Below are positions 11,801 to 21,437 of a stretch of DNA of 64,000 bases, in pieces (position 1 is the stretch's first letter; every line of letters begins with the position of its first letter). The position numbers were made by a program, and so were the translations under genes. The stretch comes from Psychrobacter pygoscelis. GTDB lineage: Bacteria; Pseudomonadota; Gammaproteobacteria; Pseudomonadales; Moraxellaceae. A model generated the notes under the pieces. The model made no database searches and was not told where the DNA came from. It saw only the letters and a list, made by a program, of their open reading frames with translations. Location of the stretch: contig NZ_RQRU01000001.1 in assembly GCF_004335015.1 (NCBI RefSeq), positions 1,054,001 to 1,118,000 on the forward strand, given 5' to 3'.

Positions 11801-13358
11801 CCTGCGCGAATTGCTGGCGGAAGAAGTCAGCCACATGACGGACTTGCTTAGACAAGACGGCCATAGGTGTATCATCACCCATGGAACCAACAGGCTCTTG
11901 ACCATTCTCAGCATTTGGCCGAATAATCTCGGTACGCTCTTCATTGGTGATGTTGAACATCTTTTGTAGCGCTTTTAGCGGCTCACCTTTGATAGCCTTC
12001 TCCGCTAGCTGCTCTTCTAGGCGTTCATTATCACGGACTCGAGTGGCTTCCTCACGCAGCCACTTACGATACGGGTGCGCCTTCTTCAGTAACGTTGCAA
12101 TGGCTTTGGTATCAAGGATTTGACCCGTTAAGGTATCGACCACTAACATTTGACCGGGACCGACTCGGCCTTTTGCCAAGACATCTTTTGGCTCGTAGTC
12201 CCAAACTCCGACCTCGGACGCCACAGTGATGTAGCCATTCTTAGTCGTGACCCACCGTGAGGGCCGCAGACCATTACGATCAAGCATACAGACCGCATAG
12301 CGACCATCTTGGATCACTAATCCTGCCGGACCGTCCCAAGCTTCCATATGCTGTGAATAAAACTCATAAAATGCGCGAAGATCCATGTCCATACTGTCGA
12401 CATTCTGCCAAGCTGGCGGCACCAGAATAGACATAGCATGGAACAAGCTCATCCCACCAGAGAGTAGCACCTCAAGCATATTATCGAGACTAGAAGAGTC
12501 AGAGCCTGTACGATTAACCAACGGGTGTAGCTCACTAAGCTCTGGCAGTTTATCCGACTTAAACTTAGGGGTTCGGGCGACGGACCAGTTGCGGTTACCC
12601 GTAATGGTGTTTAGCTCACCATTGTGAGCCAGATAACGAAACGGCTGCGCCAAGGGCCAGCGCGGCAAAGTATTGGTTGAGAAACGCTGATGGAAGACGA
12701 CAATATGCGACTTCAGGCGCTCATCTTGTAGATCTAAGAAAAAGGCTGGTAAGTCTGATGGCATGACCAAACCTTTATAGATTAAGGTCTGACAGTTGAT
12801 AGATGTCACATAGAATAATGGATCATCACTAAGACGTTGCTCTGCTTTTTTGCGCGCGACGAATAGTTTACGGTTAAAAGCTTCGGCACTTAGATCATCA
12901 TCAGCATTCACCATGATTTGCTTGAAGTCTGGTAAAGTCTCGCGGCCAATCTCACCAACGATATCTAAATCTACTGGTACGTCGCGCCAACCTGCAACAC
13001 TTAACCCTTGAGCTGCAATCTCTTCATTCAAGACCGCTTGGCTGTGGGCAGCTATCTGTGCATCGTCATTGACGAACACCGTTCCTACTGCAAAGTTATC
13101 TGCCAAATCAAACTCAAGTTCTGCGGCGATAGCGCGAAAAAATGCTTCAGGCTTAGCCAATAGTAAGCCACAACCATCGCCTGTCTTACCGTCAGCAGCG
13201 ACGCCGCCTCGATGGGTCATACAACTTAGGCTATGAATAGCCGTCTTGACCAAATCATGGCTAGCAATACCCTCAATATGGGCAATTAAACCAAATCCAC
13301 AGTTGTCAGAAAAGTCTTCCGGAGTGGCTAGATGCTGGTGCTTAGAAATCATTGACAT
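8895..13358 (-). CDS. gltB: glutamate synthase large subunit
   Basis: GltB carries out the amidotransferase and synthase halves of the reaction glutamine + 2-oxoglutarate to two glutamates. The 1487-aa length is typical of bacterial GltB. A short propeptide precedes the class II amidotransferase nucleophile Cys20 (NCGFGL), which becomes the N-terminus after cleavage. The FMN/synthase domain shows [11 protein letters not shown], and the 3Fe-4S cysteines lie in [12 protein letters not shown] at about residues 1105-1120. The C-terminal glycine-rich beta-helix repeats (GxxGG) are present. The minus-strand ATG is preceded by AAGGACA. Confidence 0.98.
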   Translation of the reverse strand: MSMISKHQHLATPEDFSDNCGFGLIAHIEGIASHDLVKTAIHSLSCMTHRGGVAADGKTGDGCGLLLAKPEAFFRAIAAELEFDLADNFAVGTVFVNDDAQIAAHSQAVLNEEIAAQGLSVAGWRDVPVDLDIVGEIGRETLPDFKQIMVNADDDLSAEAFNRKLFVARKKAEQRLSDDPLFYVTSINCQTLIYKGLVMPSDLPAFFLDLQDERLKSHIVVFHQRFSTNTLPRWPLAQPFRYLAHNGELNTITGNRNWSVARTPKFKSDKLPELSELHPLVNRTGSDSSSLDNMLEVLLSGGMSLFHAMSILVPPAWQNVDSMDMDLRAFYEFYSQHMEAWDGPAGLVIQDGRYAVCMLDRNGLRPSRWVTTKNGYITVASEVGVWDYEPKDVLAKGRVGPGQMLVVDTLTGQILDTKAIATLLKKAHPYRKWLREEATRVRDNERLEEQLAEKAIKGEPLKALQKMFNITNEERTEIIRPNAENGQEPVGSMGDDTPMAVLSKQVRHVADFFRQQFAQVTNPPIDPLRESIVMSLQTCLGAETNVFKPTSRDAHRIVLASPVLSASKMAQLETLDDPLFESVRIDLNYDINTPLEDAIKAICQQVQAQIRAGKTLIILSDKAIEAGKVPANAILVTGAVHHYLIEQGLRTDANLIIETGLARDSHQVAVLIGFGATCVYPYLAYDVIEDLVATGELLGDPIQARVNFRKGLDKGLLKILSKMGISTIVSYRGAQLFEAVGLSEEIVNLCFKGVQSRIKGARFSDLAADQAILAANAFKRRVPIDQGGLLKFVFNKEYHAFNPDVIRTLHTAVRTGNYDNYREYANLVNTRPIATLRDLLQLKADQGIDIEEVEGIEKILPRFDSAGMSLGALSPEAHESIAMAMNTIGGRSNSGEGGEDPVRYGTMRNSKIKQVASGRFGVTPAYLRSAQVMQIKVAQGAKPGEGGQLPGGKVNALIARLRYSVPGVTLISPPPHHDIYSIEDLAQLIFDLKQVNPEALVSVKLVSRPGVGTIATGVAKAYADLITISGYDGGTAASPLSSIHHAGSPWELGLAEAHQSLRVNGLRDKVRIQTDGGLKTGLDVVKAAILGAESFGFGTTPMIAVGCKYLRICHLNNCPTGVATQKAQLRDEHFIGEAEMLINFFKFVATETREWLAVLGVRTMEELVGRTDLLEVIDGYTEKQRHLDLSPLLFSHPASVGKAQTCQVERNTPFDKGLLAEQMITDMIKPIRQGTGGDFSYYIGNCDRSIGARISGEIAQVWGNLGMSDKPIRLHLTGTAGQSLGVWNAGGLNIELEGDANDYVGKGMAGGEIVIYPPKDSVFATQETAIIGNTCLYGATGGKLYAAGTAGERFGVRNSGVHAVIEGTGDHCCEYMTGGVITVLGRTGLNFGAGMTGGFAYVLDLEGDFFDRCNHELIDLNRISNEQTEEHRIYLQQIIETHVEKTGSAWGQIILADFEHYARKFYLVKPKAANIASLLKSTMADPQ

Positions 13359-14094
13359 CGCTTGTCCTTTTTAGTGGGCCGCCAGATAACCCACCAGCAT
13401 TGGGTGTGAGTTATCTAGATCGCAGTTAGAACGGGCTAGTGGGTAGAGTATTGAGCAAATTTATGGATACAACTGTACAAGCTGATATTAATAACGGTAC
13501 AGAGTAGACCGATTAGCACCTTATTCGTAGTCTGGCTGGTAACAGAAGCATAATCTTCGAAGCAGGATTTCTCAGCTTTGACAAAAAGGCAGATTAAGCT
13601 GTTGTATGGTTCAACTACGCTAGGTTAGCGATGGCCGATGCGTCATGCTTTTTACCGGGTCAAGAATCTAGCGAAGGTGTCAGATAAGTCTACGGGTCTA
13701 ATGATAAAGATATCGTCCTAAATTTGGCGATATACAAGCCCAGTGTTATTCGTCTCATGACTGAGCCGTTGGTTAAAACGCTAACGAATAAGAATCCGAG
13801 TGGTCAAACTTTGGTAATTAAAACCTAGCAGCTCAAAACAAACCAGAGTGAATTACCACAAGTGGTCAATGTTATAAATGCTTATCATTATAACTAAACG
13901 AAATACTTACCATAAATCTACTGAACATCACCCATAGTCATATTAGACAATGCCTGCGAAAAAATCCAGTCTTATTTACTACCATATTCTCCACTATTAG
14001 TATGCAATAGCAGCTATTTTAGGCCAATGATACCCTGAGACCAGCCAAAGACATTATGGGTGTCCATTTGATTATCACTCGTTTCTAGCGACTT
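13359..14094. other. 736-bp region upstream of gltB
   Basis: No plausible gene is seen. An inverted repeat close to gltB (AGATAAC at 13384-13390 with GTTATCT at 13410-13416, enclosing a CACC/GGTG pair) could form a leader hairpin. A minus-strand TATAAT occurs at 13887-13892 with only a weak -35 match (TTATGG, 17-bp spacing), so promoter assignment is tentative. The region is long for an untranslated leader. Confidence 0.45.
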
Positions 14095-15225
14095 TTAGTT
14101 GCTTTTCTCTTCGATTAGCGCCTTGATAGGGTCAGTACCCGTTGCGGCTGCATTATTATTGCTCTCTTTATTATTGCCGCCTTTGGCTTGATTCTTATTA
14201 TTGCTCTCGGCTTTAGGAGCTGGTTCTTTTTTATTGGCTACTGAGCTGTCTGCAGTCGATTTTTTATCCGTCGCCTTATTGTTTGCAGAGCTGCCACCAC
14301 TATTGTCTACCGTTGATTGACTGCTTGAACTATCACTTCTAGAGGTATCATCATTGACCACTCGCTGCTCATTGACGACTAATGTTTTAGAAGCATCTCC
14401 TGATTGGCGAATGCTCTGATTATTATTGGCGCTGGCTGAGACCTGATCATTATCTGAGCGACTGTTAGTCGAATTATCAGCACTAGAATTACTCAAGTCG
14501 TTATTTGATTCATTATTATCCTGTGAGCTTGTTGGCGCAGCTCTTCTACGAACGGGGACTTCACGGCGAGTCGGTTGCAGATTTACCTTGCGATTGCGCT
14601 TAGTATCCAAGTCTACGACGGGTGCAGCCAACTCATAACTGTCAATAATATTGACATAGCGATTGAACTCTTCAGGAATAACCCGAACATTGGGCGGCAG
14701 TCCAAAGTCAATAAGCTTGGCAGCGCCATTCGCTTCTTGGGCACTACTCATAATCCCATAGGTCAGCATATAACGAAGCTGATTATTATCATCTCGGTAA
14801 CGGAAGTAGGCAAACTTACTGCGATCTTCACGCCCTAATAGGTAGTCAACGATCACATCATTTTCAGCCACATTCATCACTTGAACGGTCCATTTGCCCT
14901 TATTAGCAATTAAGAAACTCTTATCTTTAAACTCGTCAGGATAGTCGCGTAAGTCACGTACCATCGCCGAAAAGTCGATAGGCTGGACGTCGGCATCTAG
15001 CTCGTGTAGCGATTCGATTTTGGTCGGTTGCACGATATCGCTAGCAGCGCTTGCATTGGCAGTAATCGGCTCATTCTCTATCTGAGCGTGAGCTGCTGGT
15101 GTCTTGGCAAACATCCAAACCAAGGCTGTCACAACACCAAGCAATAAGGTCATCAATAGCCAAATCAACGCATACCGGCGATACGCCTTAGTAGCAGGGC
15201 GAGAAGAAGGGCTTATGGCGGCCAT
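14095..15225 (-). CDS. DamX-like membrane protein with SPOR-like domain
   Basis: The 376-aa protein has a short cytoplasmic N-terminus, one transmembrane segment (about residues 19-40) and a periplasmic remainder. Residues about 110-190 (KWTVQVMNV...FAYFRYRD...YMLTYGIMSSAQEA) look like a SPOR domain, which binds denuded peptidoglycan at the septum. Residues from about 230 onward are low-complexity Ser/Asn/Asp/Lys sequence. The order aroK-aroB-damX in E. coli matches this position downstream of aroB, supporting a DamX-type role in cell division. The SPOR domain is central here, whereas it is C-terminal in E. coli DamX, so function is inferred. AAGGAAAT precedes the ATG. Confidence 0.7.
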   Translation of the reverse strand: MAAISPSSRPATKAYRRYALIWLLMTLLLGVVTALVWMFAKTPAAHAQIENEPITANASAASDIVQPTKIESLHELDADVQPIDFSAMVRDLRDYPDEFKDKSFLIANKGKWTVQVMNVAENDVIVDYLLGREDRSKFAYFRYRDDNNQLRYMLTYGIMSSAQEANGAAKLIDFGLPPNVRVIPEEFNRYVNIIDSYELAAPVVDLDTKRNRKVNLQPTRREVPVRRRAAPTSSQDNNESNNDLSNSSADNSTNSRSDNDQVSASANNNQSIRQSGDASKTLVVNEQRVVNDDTSRSDSSSSQSTVDNSGGSSANNKATDKKSTADSSVANKKEPAPKAESNNKNQAKGGNNKESNNNAAATGTDPIKALIEEKSN

Positions 15226-15336
15226 GATATTTCCTTAATGAGATTTAGTACTACACCAGCTTTATATCAAAAATGTGCAGAGTAGCCTATGAGATTCAAT
15301 GAGTATTTTGAGGATTTGTTACTGATAGCGCTGTTG

Positions 15337-15381
15337 CTAAGAGCCTTACTATTAAGAATCCTGTTGTTAAGAACCCTTTTG
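15337..15381. repeat. degenerate 15-bp tandem repeat, 3 copies
   Basis: Adjacent units are CTAAGAGCCTTACTA (15337-15351), TTAAGAATCCTGTTG (15352-15366) and TTAAGAACCCTTTTG (15367-15381). Units two and three agree at 13 of 15 bases. Confidence 0.7.
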
Positions 15382-15510
15382 TGACAAAGTATCGAGATAT
15401 AGTTTACTCGCTATCTCAACCAAAGCAAGGTAGAGAATCGCAGGTAACCTATTATCCTAGACAACCAGCTCACTACTATCAGTAAATCATATCGAGTAAG
15501 CGCCAACCAT

Positions 15511-15587
15511 GGTACAGGACTACTATTAATTGGCACAGGACTACTGTTAATTTATGAGCTATTATTAATTCACGAGCTATTATTGCC
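15511..15587. repeat. degenerate 21/18-bp tandem repeat, 4 copies
   Basis: Two 21-base units (15511-15531 and 15532-15552) sharing ACAGGACTACT and TTAATT differ at only two positions. They are followed by two shorter relatives (15553-15570 and 15571-15587) sharing GAGCTATTATT. All end in a TTAATT-like motif except the last. Confidence 0.75.
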
Positions 15588-15679
15588 TATTAAGAAATGG
15601 CAGTAGTACTGCTACTCGGACTGCGTTACTGTTAAACTACTACTAAAATTTCATAGTCTAACTACGTTATAAATCCGTT

Positions 15680-16819
15680 TTAACCATGCTCAGACCCATT
15701 TTCAGGAGCGTGATCATACTCACTTCCACTCCCAAGCTTAGGGCTATTATCAGTCAATACTGAGTGCAATAGTTGCGGCGAAAAATCATCCGTCACCAAA
15801 GCTTCCCCAAGCGACTTTAAAAGGATAAGTCGAATCTGACCGCCTTTGACTTTTTTATCATGGCTCATCAGCTCAAGCGCAGTATTGAGCGCTATAGGCG
15901 GTGGTAGGATAGGCAGCTCAGCGGCTAGCAATAATCGCTCGATACGCTGGACATCGGCAATACTTATCCAACCAAGACGCTGCGATAGCTTAGCGGCCTG
16001 CACCATACCAGCAGCAACAGCCTCACCATGTAGCCATTTGCCATAACCCTCATGGGTCTCAATCACGTGACCAAAAGTATGACCAAAGTTCAATAAAGCT
16101 CGCCTGCCCGCTTCACGCTCATCTTCGGCTACCACCTGTGCCTTAAATTCGCAGCAGCGTTTTACCGCTTCACCAATCAATGTCAAATCCAGACGCATCA
16201 TCGCTGCCATATTGGCCTCAAGCCAGCTTAAGAAGTCTATATCCATGATTAGGGCATACTTTATAACCTCTGCCATACCGGCCGATAGTTCTCTTTTGGG
16301 CAGAGTTTGCAGTGTGGCCATATCTGCCAATACCATCTGTGGCTGCCAAAAGGCGCCAATCATATTTTTACCCTTAATATGATTAATGCCTGTCTTGCCA
16401 CCTACGCTAGAGTCTACTTGGGCCAATAAAGTAGTAGGAATTTGAATAAAATTCACCCCGCGCATAAAGCTGGCTGCGGCAAAGCCGGTCATATCACCAA
16501 TCACACCGCCACCTAAAGCCACTAGCGTTACATCACGGCTAAAGTGCTCATCCATCAGTACATCATAAATTTGGTTGATACTATCTTGCGTCTTAAACGC
16601 TTCGCCGTCTGGCAAAATACAGACCGCTACCGTGAACTGCTGCTCAAGATCCTGTTTTAGAGGCTGTAAATATAAAGGCGCGACTGTATCATTGGTAACA
16701 ATCAAGACTTGATTGCCCTTGATATAAGGCGTTATTTGCGCCGCCATATCGGTCTGGCGGCTTATAACAATGGGGTAGTCATGAGAATGCGTATGAACGG
16801 TTAACCCTTGAGCTAGCAT
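15680..16819 (-). CDS. aroB: 3-dehydroquinate synthase
   Basis: AroB converts DAHP to 3-dehydroquinate, the second step of the shikimate pathway, using NAD+ and a divalent metal. The 379-aa protein has the NAD-binding/glycine motif [16 protein letters not shown] (about residues 101-116) and the [10 protein letters not shown] segment (about 137-146). Metal ligands are expected in the conserved E...H...H set, visible around [10 protein letters not shown] (about 248-257) and [10 protein letters not shown]. It is somewhat longer than E. coli AroB because of a C-terminal tail rich in Gly, Ser and Glu. It follows aroK with a 143-bp gap. Confidence 0.97.
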   Translation of the reverse strand: MLAQGLTVHTHSHDYPIVISRQTDMAAQITPYIKGNQVLIVTNDTVAPLYLQPLKQDLEQQFTVAVCILPDGEAFKTQDSINQIYDVLMDEHFSRDVTLVALGGGVIGDMTGFAAASFMRGVNFIQIPTTLLAQVDSSVGGKTGINHIKGKNMIGAFWQPQMVLADMATLQTLPKRELSAGMAEVIKYALIMDIDFLSWLEANMAAMMRLDLTLIGEAVKRCCEFKAQVVAEDEREAGRRALLNFGHTFGHVIETHEGYGKWLHGEAVAAGMVQAAKLSQRLGWISIADVQRIERLLLAAELPILPPPIALNTALELMSHDKKVKGGQIRLILLKSLGEALVTDDFSPQLLHSVLTDNSPKLGSGSEYDHAPENGSEHG

Positions 16820-16845
16820 GACAGTATCCTTCGTTATTTACGATC

Positions 16846-16873
16846 TTGTGAAATAGATGTTGTAAAATAGGTG
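16846..16873. repeat. degenerate 14-bp tandem repeat, 2 copies
   Basis: TTGTGAAATAGATG (16846-16859) is followed directly by TTGTAAAATAGGTG (16860-16873), which agrees at 12 of 14 bases. A weaker third unit (TAGAATAAAAATAG) follows. It lies in the aroK-aroB spacer. Confidence 0.65.
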
Positions 16874-16962
16874 TAGAATAAAAATAGATAGATAAAGCAA
16901 TGAATAGAGAGTCAAGCTTAAGACAGATGACTGACTGGTTGCAAACAAGATCACCCTTTAAG

Positions 16963-17604
16963 CTAGTCTTCATGATGGAAGCTATTGCCAATAGAACCAC
17001 CATCATCAAGGCCGCCCACACCTAGCTCTGTGCTATTGCTGACAGCATTTGTATGCTCAGACTGGTTATTCGTATTACAGCTTGCCAAAGGCTTTAACTG
17101 CTCAATCAGCTCAGTGACCATGTGCCGAGGATAGGTGTGGCCTGTGGGTAGAATGATATCTGCCACTTCACGATACAGCGGGTCCCTAAGCGCATAAAGC
17201 TTCTGTAGGACCTGCCTCGGGTTTGGCTGCTGAAGTAATGGCCGCGATTTATCTTTTGCCGTTCGAGCCATCTGCACGTCCACTGGGGCATTCAGATAGA
17301 CAACAATGCCACGCTCTTTAAGCATATGGCGATTGATACTGCGCATCACAGCACCGCCACCAGTTGCCATAACAATACCAGGGCGCAAGGTCAGCTCATC
17401 TAGTGCCTTCGTCTCGCGCTCGCGAAAGCCATCCTCGCCTTCTTTATCGAATATCCACGCAATATCGGCGCCCGTTTGTGCTTCAACAAACCAGTCGCTA
17501 TCTACAAACTCGCGCTGCAAGTGCTTTGCTAATAACCGGCCCACGGTCGTTTTGCCTGCGCCCATTGGACCCACCAAAAATACCGAAGGTAACTCTTGCC
17601 ACAT
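16963..17604 (-). CDS. aroK: shikimate kinase
   Basis: AroK phosphorylates shikimate with ATP. The Walker A loop GPMGAGKT is at residues 12-19, the shikimate-binding D-x-D-like segment (VDSDWFVE) at about 34-41, the RERE motif near 61-64 and GGGAVM near 82-87. The kinase ends near residue 172 (LIEQLKPL). A further 40 residues or so of polar, low-complexity sequence (Asn, Ser, Gly, ending HHED) are extra compared with the usual 170-180 aa. The start codon is ATG at 17602-17604, with Met1 just before the first strand. Confidence 0.95.
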   Translation of the reverse strand: MWQELPSVFLVGPMGAGKTTVGRLLAKHLQREFVDSDWFVEAQTGADIAWIFDKEGEDGFRERETKALDELTLRPGIVMATGGGAVMRSINRHMLKERGIVVYLNAPVDVQMARTAKDKSRPLLQQPNPRQVLQKLYALRDPLYREVADIILPTGHTYPRHMVTELIEQLKPLASCNTNNQSEHTNAVSNSTELGVGGLDDGGSIGNSFHHED

Positions 17605-17725
17605 AGTTTTTACTCAAATAAATTGCCCATCATACAATGTCCAACTTTTGAAGGCTAGTCATGCTTTGATTTGTCAGTCAGCTATAGGGTACTATAAATC
17701 AAAAGTCGCTGATAATTAAAGCTTA

Positions 17726-17752
17726 AAAAAGCAAGCGATAACGCTTGCTTTT
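17726..17752 (-). terminator. rho-independent terminator after pilQ
   Basis: AAAAGCAAGCG (17727-17737) and CGCTTGCTTTT (17742-17752) form a perfect stem around a four-base loop. Read on the minus strand it is followed by TTAAGC after a run of T. It lies about 25 bp past the pilQ stop codon and separates the pilus operon from aroK. Confidence 0.85.
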
Positions 17753-17775
17753 GGTTGAGCTGTACCTCACTTAGA

Positions 17776-20124
17776 TTAGTTCAGTCGGCTGATGCCATCA
17801 TTGATGAGTTTTGGCGTGATAAAGATAAGCAGCTCTTGCTTATCGTTGGTTTGGCGATTGTTTCTAAACGCGCGGCCAATATAAGGCAAATCTCCTAAGA
17901 ATGGTACTTTACTGACCCCATTAGATATCTGATTTTTAAAGATACCACCCAACACTACTGTCTGACCATCTTCCACAATAACATTGGTATTGATAGAGTC
18001 CTCAGCAATAGCAACCGAGCCATTGATAACCGTCGGTGTACCATTAGTAATATTCAGTGCTAAACCAATTTTACCATCTGGCGTAATGTTCGGCGTGGCC
18101 TCAAGGCTCAATGCAGCCTCTCTAAAGCTGGTTGACGTTGCGCCACTAGCCGACGCTTCTTGATAAGGAATCTGCGTTCCTGATGAGACTCTTGCTGTCT
18201 GCTTATCTGCTGTCAGCACTTTAGGCGTGGAGATGACCTCACCGCGGTTGTCCGCTTGCATAGCAGACAACTCTAAATCTAACATCATATCTGACATGCT
18301 AAGTAGACCAAAAGCGATTCGACCTGCTGGATTAGCGACGCCAAGATCCACGTTTAAATTATCAGGTCGGCTAATATCATAGTTTGGATAAGAGACTGTC
18401 TGACCATTGATCGTAGTGGTTTGAACATTAAAGTCTTTTAAGTCCCATAAGGTCTGGTTGCTACCACCCACCAATAGGTTTCGGTTATTCGCGGCGCCGT
18501 TAGATAAGATTCCCCAGCGCACCCCCAGCTCTTTACTAAAGTTGTCTGAAGCACTGACAATCCTCGCTTCAATCATGACTTGACGCACTGGGATATCGAT
18601 CTTCTCAACCAGCTCATGAATATTTTGAATACTCTCGGACACATCTTTGACGATCAAGGTATTGGTACGCTCATCGATCGTTACCGTACCGCGACTTGAC
18701 AGTAGGCTACCACTATCTTGCGCATTGCTATTGCCAGAGTTAGAGCCGCGACCCTGCGAGATTAAGTTTAAGATATCTTGCGCTCGAGCATAGTTCAAGC
18801 GGATATACTCTGTCCTTAATGGCATAAAGGCTTCTACTGCCTGCTGAGCCTCTAGTTCTTTGGCTTCTTGCTCAGCCAGTTCCGCTGCCGGTGCTACCAA
18901 AATAACATTACCATTTTCTCGTTTGGCTAAATTTTTACTTTTAAGGATAATGTCTAAGGCTTGATCCCAAGGTACATTAATCAGTCTTAGGGTAATGTTA
19001 CCGTTTACTGAGTCACTAGCAACAATATTTAGCTCCGTAAACTGAGCCAAGATATCTAGGACACTGCGAATCTCAACATCTTGAAATTCCATCGATAGTG
19101 GCTCGCCAGAGTATTGTTTCTCTTCTAGAGTTGGCTCACGTAGTAGTTCAGGCTCCTTAATACTAATGTTCAGCTGACTGCCCGACTGAAAAGCCTGATA
19201 GTCATAGTCGCCAGATAGGTTAATCGTGATAACACCGTTTTGACCCTGATTTTTGGTATCGATGCTATCGACAAGGCTGCCATTCACCGCCAATCGGCGT
19301 AGCAATCGCTGTGGTATCGTCGCGCCCGTAATTCTTATGACAAGCCTATTACCCTGACGCTGAACATCTACTGGTAATGCATCATTGGTTAAGTCAATGC
19401 TGATATTGCCACCAGCCCCTGCTCCGGCATAATTTAATGCATTAATAGCATCATAGCTATACTGGCTCCCGGTCGTGGAAGCTGCTAGCGAGGGGTTTAA
19501 TAACGGATTAACCCGCACCACCATAGTCTCAGGAGGGGTGTCTTTCGCAGTCTTATTAGCCTGCGTACTCGACGCCTTCGGTGCCTCCTCGATTGGCGTG
19601 ACGATAGGTGTGGCAATCACTGGCTCAACAGGGGTAACAGGGGAAGGAGCAGCCTGTGGGTCAGTCATCGTCAGGAGCAACTCATTACCTTGAACGGCAC
19701 TGGTATAGTCACCATTGCGCTTTAAACCGACAATTAAGCGAGTGGTACTATCATTACTTAAGGTTGTCAGATCATTCACCATACCGACATGGTACTCTTT
19801 AAAGCGCTGACTTAGCCCATCTCTAACGTCATTGAAGTCTAGTACCAATCGGCTAGGGTCATCAAGCTGATAGGCTTTTGGTATGACGGGGGTCCCCTCA
19901 AAGCCTAAGCGCATCTGAGTGGTACTCGGCGTCGTTTGCACCACAGCGACAGAATTAAGCGTTTGCTCGGCATAAGCAGTGCTACTGATGGCGATCATAC
20001 TAGCAGTCAAGGCCGAAGCCATGAATTTTGCTGACATTTGGTGATTCACTATTGGCCTCTTAGCGCTTGTAACGTATGGGATGTAGCTTGCAAAATAGCT
20101 ACTAATAGAGTTTCGAACGGTCAT
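17776..20124 (-). CDS. pilQ: type IV pilus secretin PilQ
   Basis: PilQ forms the outer-membrane channel through which the type IV pilus emerges. From the ATG at 20122-20124 (782 aa) it has a signal peptide ending near AYA, one or two AMIN domains binding peptidoglycan (LDDPSRLVLDF and a second copy), an STN/N0 domain (MEFQDVEIRSVLDILAQF), an N1 segment (YARAQDILNLI) and the C-terminal secretin domain with VPFLGDLPYIGRAFR. A TTG 27 bases upstream extends the frame. The ATG is preferred because GAGGAT precedes it at a normal distance. It is the last gene of pilMNOPQ. Confidence 0.95.
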   Translation of the reverse strand: MTVRNSISSYFASYIPYVTSAKRPIVNHQMSAKFMASALTASMIAISSTAYAEQTLNSVAVVQTTPSTTQMRLGFEGTPVIPKAYQLDDPSRLVLDFNDVRDGLSQRFKEYHVGMVNDLTTLSNDSTTRLIVGLKRNGDYTSAVQGNELLLTMTDPQAAPSPVTPVEPVIATPIVTPIEEAPKASSTQANKTAKDTPPETMVVRVNPLLNPSLAASTTGSQYSYDAINALNYAGAGAGGNISIDLTNDALPVDVQRQGNRLVIRITGATIPQRLLRRLAVNGSLVDSIDTKNQGQNGVITINLSGDYDYQAFQSGSQLNISIKEPELLREPTLEEKQYSGEPLSMEFQDVEIRSVLDILAQFTELNIVASDSVNGNITLRLINVPWDQALDIILKSKNLAKRENGNVILVAPAAELAEQEAKELEAQQAVEAFMPLRTEYIRLNYARAQDILNLISQGRGSNSGNSNAQDSGSLLSSRGTVTIDERTNTLIVKDVSESIQNIHELVEKIDIPVRQVMIEARIVSASDNFSKELGVRWGILSNGAANNRNLLVGGSNQTLWDLKDFNVQTTTINGQTVSYPNYDISRPDNLNVDLGVANPAGRIAFGLLSMSDMMLDLELSAMQADNRGEVISTPKVLTADKQTARVSSGTQIPYQEASASGATSTSFREAALSLEATPNITPDGKIGLALNITNGTPTVINGSVAIAEDSINTNVIVEDGQTVVLGGIFKNQISNGVSKVPFLGDLPYIGRAFRNNRQTNDKQELLIFITPKLINDGISRLN

Positions 20125-20151
20125 TATTTTATCCTCAAAAATTTCTGCCAA

Positions 20152-20688
20152 CTAGCCTAAAGGAGAGATCAACGATGCTGGCTTTTCGACAAATCCTGCT
20201 CGGCTGTCTGGTACAATCTCGATCAAATTAATCTGCGTCGGTGTAATTTCGACTATTCGACCATCGTTAAGCCCAATGTAGTCCCCTACTTTGACGCTAG
20301 CTACCGTCCCATCAGGACGCTGAACCAAGCCAAACTGTTGACCTTCAGGGGAAATAATTTGACCACGAAATACCAATGTTGATAGCTCAAACTGCTCAAG
20401 CTGCTCTTTTTGGCGGGTCACATCAGGGCGGACCCCTTCGTTATTAACCTGGGTATTCTGAACATTTAATAGACTTGGCGGCATAAATGGACTACGCAGA
20501 TTGCTCGCACTATAAGTAAAATCCTCAATCACCTCAGTTTTAGGTGGTGGCTCGATGGGCTGAGCACTAGAGTTACGAATATCTTGCATCTGCTGTTGGG
20601 CATCTTTTACTCGATCCTTACAGCCACTTAAGACCATAACGCTCATAATGGCTATTAATAGGGCTGGATGCTTAGATAAAATAGTCAT
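20152..20688 (-). CDS. pilP: type IV pilus assembly lipoprotein PilP
   Basis: PilP is an inner-membrane lipoprotein that links the PilMNO platform to the PilQ secretin. The 178-aa product has a lipobox LSGC with Cys23. A proline-rich linker follows (about residues 43-75), then a compact beta domain carrying FRGQIISPEGQQFGLVQRPDGTV and VKVGDYIGLNDGRI, typical of PilP. It overlaps pilO by one base and sits 27 bp before the preferred pilQ start, so the genes are translationally coupled. Confidence 0.95.
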   Translation of the reverse strand: MTILSKHPALLIAIMSVMVLSGCKDRVKDAQQQMQDIRNSSAQPIEPPPKTEVIEDFTYSASNLRSPFMPPSLLNVQNTQVNNEGVRPDVTRQKEQLEQFELSTLVFRGQIISPEGQQFGLVQRPDGTVASVKVGDYIGLNDGRIVEITPTQINLIEIVPDSRAGFVEKPASLISPLG

Positions 20689-21437
20689 CAGTTACCCCCT
20701 TCTGTAGTAGCATCTGGCGTAGCTGATTCATTCTCAGCTTCGGTTTGCTTGGCACGATATGTCTTAGTATTAAGCACTAGGTTTAATTCAGGAATGGTGT
20801 CCAAAGAAGGCTGAGGGTTACTGACTTCAAAATCATGCATAGTAATAATTCGTGGTAAGGCTGCAAGACCGCTAACAAAAGCACCAAACTGATGATACTC
20901 CCCTATGGCCGCGATCCTGATAGGCTGTTCAATAAAGAACTCTTGCTCAACCTCAGGCTCTACCGAGATGTCTTGGAAGCGGATATTACTGCCAACACCA
21001 GTCATATTAATACCCTCAACGAGTTCTGATACTCGAGTATCTTTGGGTAGCTGATCTAAGAGCTTGTTGAATTCCGTCTCCATTTGTGTGACTTGAGCCT
21101 TATAAGCATCTAAATGCCGTGCTTTTGACTCTTTTTCTCTATAAGTCTCTAATAGCGTGGTTTGTTGCGATTCAGCCGCTTTAATCTCATCAATCTTACT
21201 ACTGATTGGCAGTGCCCAAGCCAAAGCTGCGATAAATCCGACAATAAATAACAGTACCGTGACTTTAACGACCATCGGCCAGCTGCCATAGTTTTGGGTA
21301 TCGAGCGATTCAAAACTACGACGAAACTCTTGAATATCAAAAGACTTTCTAGGCGTCTTAGGCGTTTTGGGCGTCTTTTTTAGCTCTGACCGGCCTTTTT
21401 TCAGCTCAATCCGACTCTTTTTCTTAGTTAATTTCAT
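20688..21437 (-). CDS. pilO: type IV pilus inner-membrane protein PilO
   Basis: PilO pairs with PilN in the inner-membrane alignment complex of the pilus machine. The 249-aa protein has a basic cytoplasmic N-terminus, one membrane span at about residues 58-78, a coiled coil (about 85-130) and a ferredoxin-like periplasmic domain (TVLNTK-type C-terminus). The N-terminus is unusual: the stretch KKTPKTPKTPRKS is encoded by near-identical 9-bp repeats. The ATG overlaps the pilN stop by four bases. Confidence 0.94.
   Translation of the reverse strand: MKLTKKKSRIELKKGRSELKKTPKTPKTPRKSFDIQEFRRSFESLDTQNYGSWPMVVKVTVLLFIVGFIAALAWALPISSKIDEIKAAESQQTTLLETYREKESKARHLDAYKAQVTQMETEFNKLLDQLPKDTRVSELVEGINMTGVGSNIRFQDISVEPEVEQEFFIEQPIRIAAIGEYHQFGAFVSGLAALPRIITMHDFEVSNPQPSLDTIPELNLVLNTKTYRAKQTEAENESATPDATTEGGN

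Larger units (their letters stand above)
15226..15679. other. 454-bp aroB-damX spacer with two tandem repeats
   Basis: The spacer contains no plausible ORF. It holds a three-copy 15-bp repeat at 15337-15381 and a four-copy 17-21 bp repeat at 15511-15587, both listed separately. Confidence 0.6.

Noticed and set aside
15500..15600. repeated peptide (GTGLLLI-like) from the tandem repeat
   Set aside because: The frame has no start codon, ends quickly and has no ribosome binding site; the repeat is better seen as DNA structure.
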